From Castanea sativa (taxonomy: Eukaryota; Streptophyta; Magnoliopsida; Fagales; Fagaceae), in NCBI RefSeq assembly GCF_040712315.1, contig NC_134017.1, positions 80,481,987 to 80,545,986 of the forward strand: a DNA stretch of 64,000 nt, given 5' to 3'. Every line of letters starts with the position of its first letter. The first letter of the stretch is position 1. Positions 47,466-59,825 of the stretch are shown one piece after another. The notes beneath the pieces are model-generated. The model did no database searches and had not been told where the DNA came from. It saw nothing but the letters and a program-made list of their open reading frames with translations. The translations under genes were made by a program, and so were the position numbers.

Positions 47466-48334
47466 TGTTAGGACATATGTGATTTATGTTAGGAACATAT
47501 GTCAACATTTTATGTATTGGCTAATCCTTTGACAAAATGCACTTTACTTGTAATTTGGTAGATCTAGAATATGTTTAAAGCTTCAAGAAATAAGGTTTCA
47601 AGTTCAAGTGTTAAAGCCATGCAAATCTATCCAAGAATCAAGTGAAGAAGTGTTATTCATTAAAGCTCGACAGCTAGTATCTATCAAGATTTGAAAGAGT
47701 TGTTTCAGCCCGAGGCTCGATAGCTAGGGTATCTATCGAGATTTATGAAGTTTAGTTTTTCAGAACTGATTTTCATCCAATCCGTGAATGTATGTTTGAG
47801 TTTTCTTTTCTCTCAACCCTAAATATATATATAAGGATTATTTCAAGGGCCGTCATAGGTAGCACAGTTGCATAAGAGTGAAGAAAAGTGTGACCGAAAA
47901 CCTAGTTTGCCCTAGTTCTTCTTTCTTTTGAAGAGGTTGCTGTGTTTGTATACCGTAGGGTTTTGTGACCAAGCAACTTCATTATCTTCATCGTGTGATG
48001 AACTGAAGAATTTTGCAACCAACATCCTTCTCAAGTTGGTGACCAAGTAGTGTTGGTTGGTATAAGGTACTGAGATTCCTTTACTTGTAACCACTTGTTT
48101 TGATAATAGTGGATTCTCGGGAGTGGTGATCTTAAAATCACCCGGTGGGATTTTTGTCTCGAAGGTTTCTCCATTCGTAAACAAATCACTGTGTCATTTA
48201 ATTTCCACTGCATATTTAGTTATTTGGTGATTTTTTGTGCTACTACGTTCATTGCATGTAGTTGAACCTAATTAATTCACTTGGCTGATTAATTGGTTAA
48301 TTCATCACAAGAAGTCAATAAAATTCTTAGCCTA
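47466..48334 (+). repeat. 5' LTR of gag-only element 2
   Basis: Starts TGTTAGGACATATGTG, ends near 'cttagccta'; about 869 bases. TCGA phrases at 47666-47745 (agctcgacagctag, ggctcgatagctagg). Confidence 0.8.
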
Positions 48335-48339
48335 TCAAG

Positions 48340-48351
48340 TGGTATTAGAGT
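48340..48351 (+). other. Primer-binding site of element 2
   Basis: tggtattagagt, the Met-tRNA site with changes relative to element 1 (TGGTATCAGAGC). Confidence 0.75.
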
Positions 48352-48410
48352 AGGCACACTCTGATTAGGGTTTAATCTTTGCTGTGAGATCCATTGACCC
48401 CTGTTTGTCA

Positions 48411-50322
48411 TGGATTGAGGACAGTCATTCATTGTACCTCCTTCACTTGATGGTACTATGCATACTGGAAAGTACGTATGAGAGTTTTCTTGCAATCTCT
48501 AGATGAGAAAGTGTGGCAAGCTATGGAGATAGGCTGGACGAAGCCGAAGGAAGCGCCGGCCGACTAGGATGATGCAAAGATCAAGGCAGCAAACTTTAAC
48601 AATAGGACATTGAATGCTTTATTCAGTGCAGTCATAAACAAGGAGTTCAAGAAGATATCCTCCACTAAAACTGAAGAGGAGGCATGGACCATTCTCCAGA
48701 AAACCTATGAAGGAACCAAGGCTGTTAAAGATTTGAAGAGGCTGTTAAAGATTTGAAGCTTTAGAGGCTCACTACTAGCTTCAAAGAAATCAAGATGGAG
48801 GAGGATGAGTCATTTGATGAGTTCTATGCCAGGCTCAAGGACATAGTAAACTCAGTTTTCAATCTTGGGAAAACCATTCTCAAACCCAAGATTGTGATAA
48901 AGGTGCTCAGATCTCTGTTCAAGAAATTTCATGCCAAGATCACTACTATTGAGAAATCAAAGGATATTGACAAGATTCCTTTGACAAAGCTCGTTGGTAA
49001 TCTGTAGACCTATAAGTTAGGTTTGACAAGGATTAACAAGTAAGGTAAGGGTAAGAGTGTGGCATTGAAGGCCAAGAACAGTGATACGAATGAGTCTTCA
49101 AATGATGAAGATTCTAAGATGAAGTCCTATATCACCTGAAAATTCAAGAAGTTCATGAAAAATGCCAATGCAAAAGGCTTCGATAAGGACCGTAGGCAAT
49201 CAAGTTCTTCTCAGTCAAAGAGCCAAGACAAAGGGAAGAAGGATGCTAGGGATGGCGGTCAACACTCTGCTCCCTCAGAACCCAAGTCTTTCGGGTGTCA
49301 AGGCTTCGGTCACATGAAATAAGAGTACCCTACTTACCTCAAGTCCATAGGGAAAAATAAGGCACTTGCTACAACTTTAAGCAACACTGAACCTAAGAAT
49401 GATTCTGAAAATGAGGATGATAGAATCCTAAATGACTTCATCGCCACTATCAATCCTACTGAGGGGATTTTGGAAGATGTGGATGAAGAAGAAAACTTGG
49501 TGGAATTAAATTTTGAGAAGATGGATGAGCAAGATGATATCCACACAGCCTATGCAAAGTTATACGAGGTCTCGAAAAAGCATGAGAAGCTGTATAGGTT
49601 GGCCACCAAGAAGCTCAGTGATGTGGAGCTTGAACGAGAATAACTCTCTACAAAATTTGATGAAGCCAATCAGACCATTAAAGCACTAAGGTTTGAAAAC
49701 AATTTCTTGGCTAAGAATACCAAGAAGCTTAAGGCGGAACTATTCCAAGTTAAAGCTCAGTTAAAGAGGACCTCAAGTACAAGACTTGATGAGATGCTCA
49801 GTATGTAGAAATCGACCTCCGATCAAACTGGTTAGGGTATGATTTCTCTTCTTCTAATATTTCTTCTTCTAGTACTACTGTTTTTGTTTCTCCTGCTAAT
49901 AATATTGAATTTGAGAATAATGATATTAAAACTATGATAGCTAGTGAGAACATAGACAAAGGTAAATCTATCTTAGGAGCACCCCCTAAGTTTGTTAGGA
50001 AAGAAACCAAAAACCCTAAGGCTAAGAAGAGTAATGTTCAAAAGTCTAAAGAGAAGAAGCAGCATCTCTGTTATCACTGTGGCACAGCTGGACACACTTG
50101 ACCAAATTTCTATAAGTGGCAAGCCACTCAACAGAGCAACAACATGGTCTCAATAGGAAACCTGAGTCAATTTCTATCCTCTCTTGCTCCTCTTGGAGAT
50201 CTCCTCAAGGCCCTCATGTTCCTTTCGAACTTAAATGGTTGCAATTCTTCCCCCTCTCCGCCGATTCAAGGGTTTGCGAAAAGGAAAGGTTCTTTCAAAG
50301 TGTGAAAGGAAGAGGGCTCTAA
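48411..50322 (+). pseudogene. Gag-like remnant of element 2
   Basis: Parallel to 44099-41823: a stop directly after the first two codons (atggattga), then frameshifts and stops. Still readable are MEEDESFDEFYARLKDIVNS, FHAKITTIEKSKDIDKIPLT, FGCQGFGHMK followed by a stop, and a C-terminal knuckle with a stop after GHT. A small local duplication occurs at 48720-48762 (gaggctgttaaagatttgaag twice). Non-functional. Confidence 0.8.
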
Positions 50323-52197
50323 ATGATTTAATCACTTTTTCTCTCTCTCCCTCTTTTTGTTGTGTTTGCATTACTTGTGTGTTTTTCTTTCTTATTTTAA
50401 GATAATCTAGTTTTTATGCATTGCTTTATTTGATATGTTTTTGTTTGGTTGTTTTCTGTTTTGTTTTGTTTTGTTTTGTTTTTCATTCATAAAAATAAAA
50501 TAAAAAAAAATTGAAAAGCCAAAAAATATATATATAAACAGTATGTGTTTGTGTACATTGGTACTTGTGTATCTTGAATGGCCAATGAAACAAAGTTTTC
50601 TAAATTTTGTATATCTTGTAGCTTAAATGAGCATATCTATACACAACTAAGCAAGTGAGCTTTGTGGCTCTTTGTTTGTGATGAGTAAGATTAAGTTATC
50701 TCTTGTACTTAACACTTGTATAACTCTTTTTGATGGGAAGAACTAGAAAATCCTAAGAAAAAGGCATAAATAAACATCTCACCACTGTTGCCCGCCAATC
50801 ATGAAATGACATCGATATGCTTTGACATAGCAAAAGTGCAATATCAAAAAGCTTAACATAATTGGGTATTTCTTTTTTCTCTTTTATATGCCAATGCATG
50901 ATATGTTTAATAAAAGAAAAATAAACAAAGAAAAATGAAAGCAAAAAGATCAAAATGCTTTAAAACATGATTGCAAGTGTGTATTCTAGGAGACGTGGGA
51001 GTTATAGGATGTACCTCGAAGGTAATAGTCCCCATCAAGCAGCTATGATCGTGTGTGAGTTAAAGTTGTTTACTCATATCTCAGATCGTCATAACATAGA
51101 GACACTCATGCAATTTTACGATGTTTTTCACACACAACACGCAATATTCTTTGCTACTTTTGATACATGTGTAGGTACAATGTGATTTGGCCATCACGAG
51201 GTTTACTTGTGTTGATGTATGCTTACTAAACTATCTTAACTTATTTTTGAAATATAAAATTGGTTAGACGTGTTTAGTGTGTTTGTGTGTGTGTGTGTGT
51301 GTTTTTGGATCTATGTGATTACATTTTTCTTGATCGAGAGATGATTCTGAGAGCTTAAAATGTTGTTTGGATCCTTGGTTGAGTTGCATGCTTGATTGCA
51401 TTCATGTCTGTGTTTCTCTCTTCTTGAGAAACTATTTTTAAAGCAATCTCGACAGCTTCTCGACACCTCTCGACAACTAAACTATTTATCGAGCTCTTCA
51501 GCTTTTCTTTATCGCAATCTTGATAGCTCCTCAATAGCTCCTTAATCCATTGAGAAAGTCTCTGTCTTCTCGATAGATGCTCGATAGCTCCTTGATCCAT
51601 CGAGCTCATTCTTGTTGTAGACACCTCTAGATAGCTACTCGATAGCTGTATCTCTCCAAGCTTTTAAAGCTCGACACCTCTTGATCTGTCGAGATTTAAG
51701 TGATTCTATAAATAGATTCCTCGCGATACCAGACTCACTTTTCTCGATCTCTCTCAATTTTTTTTGTCCCTTCACCTCCCAAACACCTCTCTCTCACTCT
51801 AAACTTCATTCCCAAGAGTTTTCTAGCCTTAGATTGATCTTTCTTTTTTTGGTAAGATCTTTTTTCTCTCGTTCTCTCATGCATGTCATGTTTTTTGACC
51901 TAGCTTTTGGGATTTTGAGAAATTTTTGGGGTTTTTCAAAATTGATGAAGTTTTGTGAAATTTTTGGGATGTGCTTTGTGTAAATGATTTTAAATCATCA
52001 TGCATTGCATAACATTTTCATTATAACAATGTTTCATGCATCTTAGATGTGTGTTTACCTTGTTGCAATGATTGTGTGCTAGTAGGTTTGGATTGGGCTG
52101 AGCGCATAATGTATTTAAATTTGCATGCCACATGTTCATGCATACGTACTTTCAAGTTTCTATATTTGTTATATTGTATCTTGTTGGTGCTTTTCTG

Positions 52198-52233
<36 letters not shown>

Positions 52234-52250
52234 TTATGATCAATTGCGTC
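50323..52250. other. Non-coding interior of element 2
   Basis: Counterpart of 39758-41822. It has a TG run (51284-51302), a dense cluster of TCGA phrases (51446-51690: tctcgacacctctcgacaac, tcgatagctcc and others) and a (TC)n run at 52200-52229 directly before the second ORF. Confidence 0.65.
52200..52229. repeat. (TC)n microsatellite
   Basis: About 15 TC units 20 bases upstream of the second ORF start. Confidence 0.9.
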
Positions 52251-53311
52251 ATGGCACCTAAACATAAATCTACTCCGTCCTGGAATCCTCTTCATTTCGG
52301 GGCATCTACCTCTTCTAATCCTACCCCCTCTCATATTCGGTTCCATGATGATAAAGCCCGCAAGGACCTTTCAGAGAACTTTTCTAGAGAAGGCATTCAT
52401 TCGGACTTCTCTAACACTAACCTACCCATTATCATTCACAGTAGGGGTTGGGAGTCATTGTGTGACATCCCAATCACTTGTCCATCGGTGTTAATACAGG
52501 AGTTCTACTCCAACATGCATGGATTTAATTATTCAGTACCTCATTTTTCTACTCGCGTTTGAGGTATGCGCATCGTAGTCACTTTGGATATTGTATCCGA
52601 CATGCTCTATGTCCCTAGGGTAGCTCATCCTAACTACCCTGGTTGTGATCGTCTTAAGACTGTCTCTAAGACGAGCTTATATAAGGTTCATTAACATGGT
52701 TATGACCGTTGTTTTGCATCCTCTCTCTCATTATAACTCCATTACAGAGCCTCGTGCTCAATTTTTGTTATCCCTCATTAAGGATCTTTCCGTAGACTTC
52801 CCTTCTCATTTCATTTTTTCACTCATAAATGTGTATAGTGATATAGCGACCCGTGATACGCTCATCTTTCCTTCTGCTATCATAAGGATTCTACGCCATT
52901 TTTTTTCCCTTTCCCATTTCCGACCAATTCCATGTTATGTGTACTATAGACGCCGCTACCATTAAACGGAGCGAGGTGCAACTACGTTCGAGGCGGTCCA
53001 AAACGGCAGTTCCTCCAGCTTTTAGAGCTTCATCCACATCCGCTCCTTCTTCTTCTACGTTTGGTGTGACTCTTAAGGACATCATGGCACAACTTGTACG
53101 CATGGATGCTCGCCTCGACACTCTCAGTGATGAGTTGTGTCAGGTGAAGACCCGTGTTGGTCATATTGCACGATGATAGGCTGTCATGGGTGGCTTTGTT
53201 GCTTCTTCTCCTCTGACTCTAGAGCATTCTGAGGATGAGGACGATCATGAAGATGCTAATGCTGAGGATGATGGTGCTAGCTTTTCTAGTACTGATGAGA
53301 TGTCTACTTGA
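52251..53311 (+). pseudogene. Second ORF of element 2 ('putative plant transposon protein')
   Basis: Starts MAPKHKSTPSWNPLHFGAST, followed by ARKDLSENFSREGIHSDFSN, CPSVLIQEFYSNMHGFNYSV, a stop at 52559-52561 after STRV, then GMRIVVTLDIVSDM and VAHPNYPGC. Later, in another frame, come NMVMTVVLHPLSHYNSITEP and MDARLDTLSDELCQVKTRVG. It ends at TGA 53309-53311 after an acidic tail. Same protein as in element 1; broken here by stops and frameshifts. Confidence 0.75.
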
Positions 53312-53875
53312 TATACTTACCCTTTGTCACTTGTGACAAAAAGGGGGAGTAGTTTTGGATATGAGAGTAGTCATACTCATAGGGGGAGGGTTTGTATAGG
53401 ATCCTTTTGATAGGGGGAGTGTTTATATTTTGAGGGATATAGTGAGGATTTTTATGTATCTTTTTCTTTTCTTTCTATTTTAGATACATTGTTCATGTAG
53501 CTTAGATCTTGTGATCATATTGTGATAGCAAACCTTGTACTTGTTGATATATATATATTTTGAGGTTGTTATTGCGGTTTTTTCACCTATCCTTACCTGT
53601 GTTGTTTCTTTTTTCTCTTTATACACATGTTTCTTACTTATTGTATGCAATCTTTTATTTATGTCTCACACTAAGATGCCTTGAAGAGTTTTGTTTAAGT
53701 GTTTCAAACACATAGGTTGTCAAAGTCTTCTTGCCATAAACTCTCTTCCTGCAAAGTTTTTCAAGAGTTTGTGTTAGGATAGATTTTACTGTACTTAACA
53801 CGTGAATATGAGTTGAGTGATTTATGACTTCTTTCATATGTTCATTTGTTTGTTGTAGTTTTGTCACGAATTTCC

Positions 53876-53883
53876 AAAGGGGG
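53876..53883 (+). other. Polypurine tract of element 2
   Basis: aaaggggg, followed by 'tgat' and the 3' LTR at 53888: the expected plus-strand priming site. Confidence 0.7.
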
Positions 53884-53887
53884 TGAT

Positions 53888-54149
53888 TGTTAGAACATAT
53901 GTAATTCATGTTAGGAACATATATCAACATTTTATGTATTCGCTAATCCTTTGACAAAACGCACTCTACTTGTAATTAGGTAGATCTATGATGTGTTTAA
54001 TACTTCAAGAAACAAGGTTTCAAGTTCAAGTGTTAAAGCCATGCAAATCTGTCCAAGAATCAAGTGAAGAAGTGCTGTTCATTAAAGCTCAACAATTAGT
54101 TCGACAGCTTGTATCTATCGAGATTTAAAAGAGCTGTTTCAGCCCGAGG
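53888..54149 (+). repeat. Truncated 3' LTR of element 2
   Basis: First 262 bases match 47466-47718 with small indels. The match ends at 'agcccgagg' and different DNA follows. Confidence 0.85.
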
Positions 54150-56695
54150 ACTAGCTAAGAAGAGAACTAGCTAATGAAGCCTAGCTCATTTAGGTCCTGC
54201 CATTCCTACCTATCTATTATCTATCATTGGTCAACTCAACAATTAGCTAGACCTAACTTTCTCTTTCAAATGAATTGATTCGCCAATTTTTTAGCACACT
54301 GAGTCGGAAGCCAATGCTATATCTCTTGCTATGGCTCTTAGCTCATTATTGGTGGGGTATCTAGTCAACACACTAAGAATGAAGTAGTACGATTGGTAGG
54401 CGTTGGAAAGAGAGCTTCAATACAATTATCGCTGCTTAGCGAAGTGAGGTACAAAGCACCTTTCCGCTATTTTCTTTACATATGCTGGTTCAAAATCCAC
54501 TTCTTTAGCTATCTTCTTTGTACTTTTTTCGAATATTTCTCTTGGTATGAGGTTTGAAACCTCGCTTTTCCCCTTGTGCTTGAGCTTGCATGCTACTGGC
54601 TCATCCATTGCTGATGATTTTCCAAAAGTAGGTTCGAATGACTTAATTGCAATTGGTTTGGCAAATGTTGTAATAGATGTCATGAGATCCCCTCCTTCCC
54701 TCACTTCTCTTGAGGCTAGAATCGGGAGTTGGCACCGAGGAGGGGGGCAGTCGGAAGTAGCGACGGGTTAATTGAAGGTCACGAGTCTTGAGTCTTTATC
54801 ACCAGTCTTTCTTCCCCGGGTTAAGTCTAAGTCTTTTTCTTCCTTTGGTCTTGCGAGTTAAGGGTCTTTGTACAAGAAGGTTCCAATTCAAATGCTCTAA
54901 ATGGGATTTTGAGATCCTATATTGTCCAACAAGTGTGTCTTGCCTGCTTCTTCCTTTGGTGCCTAGTCTATAGTTCCAATCTTATTTTCTAGCACTTATT
55001 TGTTGCTTGGTCTAGACACATTCATCGATTCCAATCCAATCTTTTCTTTTTTTAGGTATGCTACTCCGCGAGCAAAGCAAATGAACATAAATCCAACCTA
55101 AAACCTAATACAATAGGCTTTCTTGCTTATTTCAGTTTGGTCCTTTCGAAAGAGGGGTTAATCCTTGGGGGAGGGGGGTGCCCAATCTTATTTATTTATA
55201 AAAATGGGCTACTCTGAGGGTCTAACCTTGGCAATTCTTTAGGGTCCTCCTCAGTACCGGAGTCGCGCCCTCTCTCAGTAATATGATGCTCCTTGTAAGG
55301 ACAAAATCGGGCCCGTCTACCACATTTCCCAAACTCAAGTGGGAAGTGGCTCTGGATCTCCCCAGCCAATCAGGCGGTGCCTGAACCCCTTCGTACCCAT
55401 GTAGAAGGGGAATTGCGAGTTCTGTTTAATATTGGGACGAAGCGCACCTTTCCTAACAACACTTTTTACCAATACATCGAACCATTAGCACTGCATAAGA
55501 CTTCAGTTGGATTTTGTAAAGCTCTACTCGGGAAAGTAGAGTCACTTCAACTGGAGCAATACAATAATAGCAAGCATCTTCCCTTTCATTCTCAAGTAAA
55601 TGGGAGAGGGATCGATTGTATTCCCTAATGTAGGAGAATGTTGCCGAGAAATAGAGAGGGAAGACCAGGTGATAAAGCAAGTTGGGTTAGGGTATAGAGC
55701 CGAAAGTGTAATGGGGGGTGACAAAGGACGTGCTCGTATGGTTTAAAGAAGGGTATGATCAACTCGTTGATTTTAGGAACTTTCACTCCTCTATATTCAA
55801 AATATGCCTTTCTAGAAGCATTACGATATGCAGCTCAAATGGCTCTTATGAAGTCTTTATTGGTCTTATTATTGTGCGCCTTGTAAGCACGTTTGGATTC
55901 GTAAAGGCAATCACTCGGATGTTTCCCTAACCCAGCCCGGGAACGGATTAGAGGGAACCACAACATGGGGAATGTTTACGTCTCGTTGCAAGGCTTATTT
56001 TGAGTTGTGGGTCATAGGGCTGCCTTCGGGTGAGCAGCTTTATCTAATCAAGGGTAGGGCACAAGGGTCCTAGTACTATCTAGGTCCAAAGAACCCCAAA
56101 GGTGATTGCAATGAGCAAAAGTCTCACTCACTAGCCTAAACGACGAGCAAACACTCGAACATGAGAGCAAGGGATCACCCAACGAATGCACGAGCTCCAA
56201 GAAGGGATGAGAGAGGAAGGCAAGAACCATACTTTTAGAAAAGTTGCAGTCCAAATCTTATCTAAACTACAAGAATAACTTACTAAGCTATGCCATAAGA
56301 CTCATTCTCCAAACGGGACAGGCCAAGCCTTTAGGTTGTTTAAGTAGGTTGGGTGACAGATCAACTATAAGACTACTCCTGGATATAAACCAGGACAACA
56401 AATGTCGAGCATACGACGATGTCATCGGTAGAGGATACGGCTATAGGCGATGGAGCATTCTGCTTCTTATCTAGAGAGAAGCACAGAAATTGTTCCTATT
56501 GGGTCTTGCGTGGCAACTAGTATAGATGAATAAGGGCGGGCCACTTGAATGGGACCTATTCTCTTAATAGGCAGCAAAGCTGAACAGTAAAGGGGTTGAG
56601 CTAACTAATGAGTGCCTTTTTAGCCTTTAGAAAAAGGCTCTCATGTGAAGCTAACAGGGTTGGCTACATACAAGTATAGCCAAATCAAGATGAGA
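54150..56695. other. Possible mitochondrial-origin DNA, right part
   Basis: Same texture as 45155-47465: balanced base composition, phrases such as 'gggctgccttcgggtgagcag' and 'ctacgacgatgtcatcgg'-like GC-rich stretches that look organellar. No recognisable mitochondrial or plastid gene, tRNA or rRNA. The border at 56696 returns to AT-rich DNA shared with the OSC relic flank. Confidence 0.35.
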
Positions 56696-57187
56696 CAGAA
56701 TGTGAGGTTCTTTATTTTTTATTTATTTTAAAGTAGATAGGTGTTGAAATTTTAAAGGGGAACCTAAGGAACACGAGAATCTAAGTTTTTCCCTTTAGTC
56801 AATTAACATGATAAAACCTTCAACTCCTCATAAATTTTTTATGAATATTCGGTAAATGGATTTTATAAAGACCCATAGACTTCATAAATAATATAATTAT
56901 GGTGTCAATTATGGTAAATATTCATTCACTCATATTTTTTGGGAATTTAAAGTACTTTTTTTTGTTAATTTTTAATTTTAATGTACTATCATTTAGTAAG
57001 CTTTTTCAATTGATGTTGTTGATGATGTGGCGCTTATGATGAGTAAGGGGTAAATACAAACAACAACAATTCAAGCCACAAAATTAATCTTATGGGTAAG
57101 TTTTACAACAAATATTGCATTTAGTAGCGAATAGTGCATTCTCTAAACTGTAACTTATAGTAACATCTCAAACTACAAAAAAGAAAA

Positions 57188-57240
<53 letters not shown>

Positions 57241-57620
57241 CACATATATCACAAAGTTGAATTACAATTTTAGAATTCAAATCAAATCAAATTCACAATT
57301 GCAGTCTAATTTTATTCTATTTGTCCAATTAATTTTTAAATTTTTTGTGCTAAGTGACTTCCATTCATAATGCTTAGTGTGGAAACTGAGATGAATATTT
57401 CATCATCACAATTATTGAATGCTTATGTGTATAAGTGCGGGTTACATGCTAGTAAAATATGATATTGTAGGCCTTACTCCCATTTTATTTAGGTGGCCAT
57501 TAAAAACTTCTATGTAGACACTAATAGTGGCTAAAGAAAGATAAAGTACTGGTGGGTAAGACAAACAACTATATGATGCATAATGGTAAAATAATTAAGA
57601 ACTCGCTACGACACTCTTAG
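56696..57620. repeat. 3' flank of OSC copy 3, shared with the relic
   Basis: Bases from about 56740 match 28975-29874 ('aacacgagaatctaag', 'agtcaattaacatgataaaa'). It contains a (TA)n run at 57191-57238. The stretch next to 57620 should hold the 3' UTR of copy 3. Confidence 0.75.
57191..57238. repeat. (TA)n microsatellite
   Basis: About 24 AT units. The counterparts beside the other copies are much shorter (6190-6202, 29479-29493). Confidence 0.9.
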
Positions 57621-59778
57621 TTATAAAGTTTTGGATGGCAATGGAACATGCTTGCGGTATTCTCCAAGAGCCCACATTGGGAAAACATTTCTATATAATG
57701 CATAATGCAACATGCAGTTCTTCAAGTAGACTCCTGTGGTTTCCTGCCACAAAAAAGTAATTAATGATTAATTAGAATTATTGGAAGTAAAATTTAAGCA
57801 AAGTATAATACGTCATATTTTTTTACATTCTTTTCTGCCTTTTTTTAAAAATAAGAATAGGAAGTGATAGCTTTATTAGTTGTGTTGCAACTTGCAAACT
57901 ACTATAAAGTTTATTAGTCAAGGGAAAAAACTATGTTCCATAATGGAAGAATGATATCTATGCTATTGTCAGTTTTCATATTTCTAGTTAGCATCATTTT
58001 CCTTCTATTTTTTATTGAAGTTATGTTAAACAAATATACCTGTTGAGGAAAATCTCCATTTTCCAATTGGTTATTGATTATCAACTTCGCTGCGCGATGA
58101 AGAGGTGTCGGGTCTCTTTCAGCCTATTACAAGTAAAATTTTATTTTTAGAATTATTCAAGAAAAGCATAAGATAACACGATATATATATTTATATATAT
58201 GTAATGATAATTTTTTAAACCATAAACTAACCTGTTTAGCATGAATAAGACCCATCATTGCCCATGAAGTTTGTACCAAATTTGATCGATTTCCTTCAAC
58301 AGGTATATATATCTATAACCAAGCATAGAGAATTTGTTATTTTAATTTTGATCAAAGAATCTCATTTAAACAAGAATAGATATAAATTTCTTTAAATTGA
58401 CTCATTGATCTACAAAAACTTAATTGAACCAAATTGATGTAATTAAAGATATTAAATATGAAAAGATAAAGAATTTAGAGACTTAAAGCAAAATCCATGG
58501 TTAAAAACTACCTTTTCTGGGCATGAAAGATGGCTCTCCGACCAGCCACCGTCATCTTTTTGTGTTTTAAGTAAAAAATTTACAGCTCTACGTATAGCAG
58601 AACAATTGTCGTAAGTCTTGCCCACTGCTACTAGTGCTCCAAGGGCAAACCATGTACCATACATAAAACAAATTCCCCAATTTCCATACCTACCACAAAG
58701 AGTCATCATGTAATTAATTTGTGATTAATTTCCATACATACGTGGCAAACGAAGCAAACTGTTGGCTTGATAGATGCTGATGTGACTAAGAAAATAACAA
58801 TAAAAAAAATGTATTTGATTTTTTTAAAATGCAATATCAGCATTTAAATAAATAAAAAATAACAAAAAAAATTAATTCTCAATTTTAATTCAAACCGAAA
58901 AAATTAAAAAAAAAATTAAAAACAAGAACTAAAAAAACTTTTTCTACTTTAAAGATTGAGAATGACACTACTTCCAAAGACCCTACCACATAATAGATAC
59001 AAAGAACTATCATTATATTCATATCCCCCACTGCAAATAGCCTAGTAGTAATTTTTTTTTTCTTTTGCTGAGGTTGTCAATTTTCTTTTAAAGATCTAAC
59101 ACTTAGTGAAAGCATGTCTCAGTATGGCTAGTGAAACCAAACAAATTTGCACCGTGGAACTTTAGATTTTATTTTCGAATGGCATTCCTAGGGCCCAAAA
59201 TGATAATCGGCCTTAAATGTAGGGACCAAAAGTGCGTTTACACGTAATAATATCTAGTAAATTAGTACATGAACGTACCAAGAACCATCAGGCATTTGTA
59301 TGTCTAAAATGTATTGGACTGCTTTTTCAATGGAATTCTCAATCTCCTTTTTCCTATGCTCGGGGTGCAACTTCTTAAACAAAAGTAAAGCTTGGATTGA
59401 TGATGCAGTGCACTCAACATACTCGTGCTCAACAACAATACCCTCGAAGAATTCTGTGGGATTAAGCCACTAGAAGGGGAAAAAAGGTAATAAATCTTCC
59501 ATTGATATATGATAATTAAGAGTGAATATATTCACATAAATTTTCAAACGAACATTTCAACGACAGTTCAAAATGTTAAGGTACTAACTTCTAACCACTC
59601 TTGAGCTCCTGCGGGCTCCCAAGCTGATAAACCTCCATTCTTACTCTGCATTATTGACACGAGAGTAATGATTAAATATGTAAAGAAACAAGCCACCAAA
59701 AAAAAAAAAAAAGAGCAAAACAAAGAAACATTAACAAAGATGCTTCAGAGTTAGTTCAAAAGATGATGAGGGTGTGTG

Positions 59779-59825
<47 letters not shown>

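Larger units (their letters stand above)
47466..54149 (+). mobile_element. Gag-only LTR retroelement 2, 3' LTR truncated
   Basis: Plus-strand order: 5' LTR 47466-48334, primer site 48340-48351 (tggtattagagt), gag remnant 48411-50322, non-coding interior, second ORF remnant 52251-53311, polypurine tract 53876-53883, start of 3' LTR 53888-54149. The 3' LTR has only its first 262 bases and is then joined to different DNA. No pol genes. Same family as element 1 but in opposite orientation and more decayed. Confidence 0.8.

Noticed and set aside
54426..54704. 92-codon ORF on the minus strand in the organelle-like part
   Set aside because: No family resemblance, a common length by chance at this base composition, and no supporting context.
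55377..55628. 83-codon ORF beginning MPEPLRTHVEG
   Set aside because: Looks protein-like at first, but I could match it to no mitochondrial or nuclear protein, and there is no ORF continuity around it.
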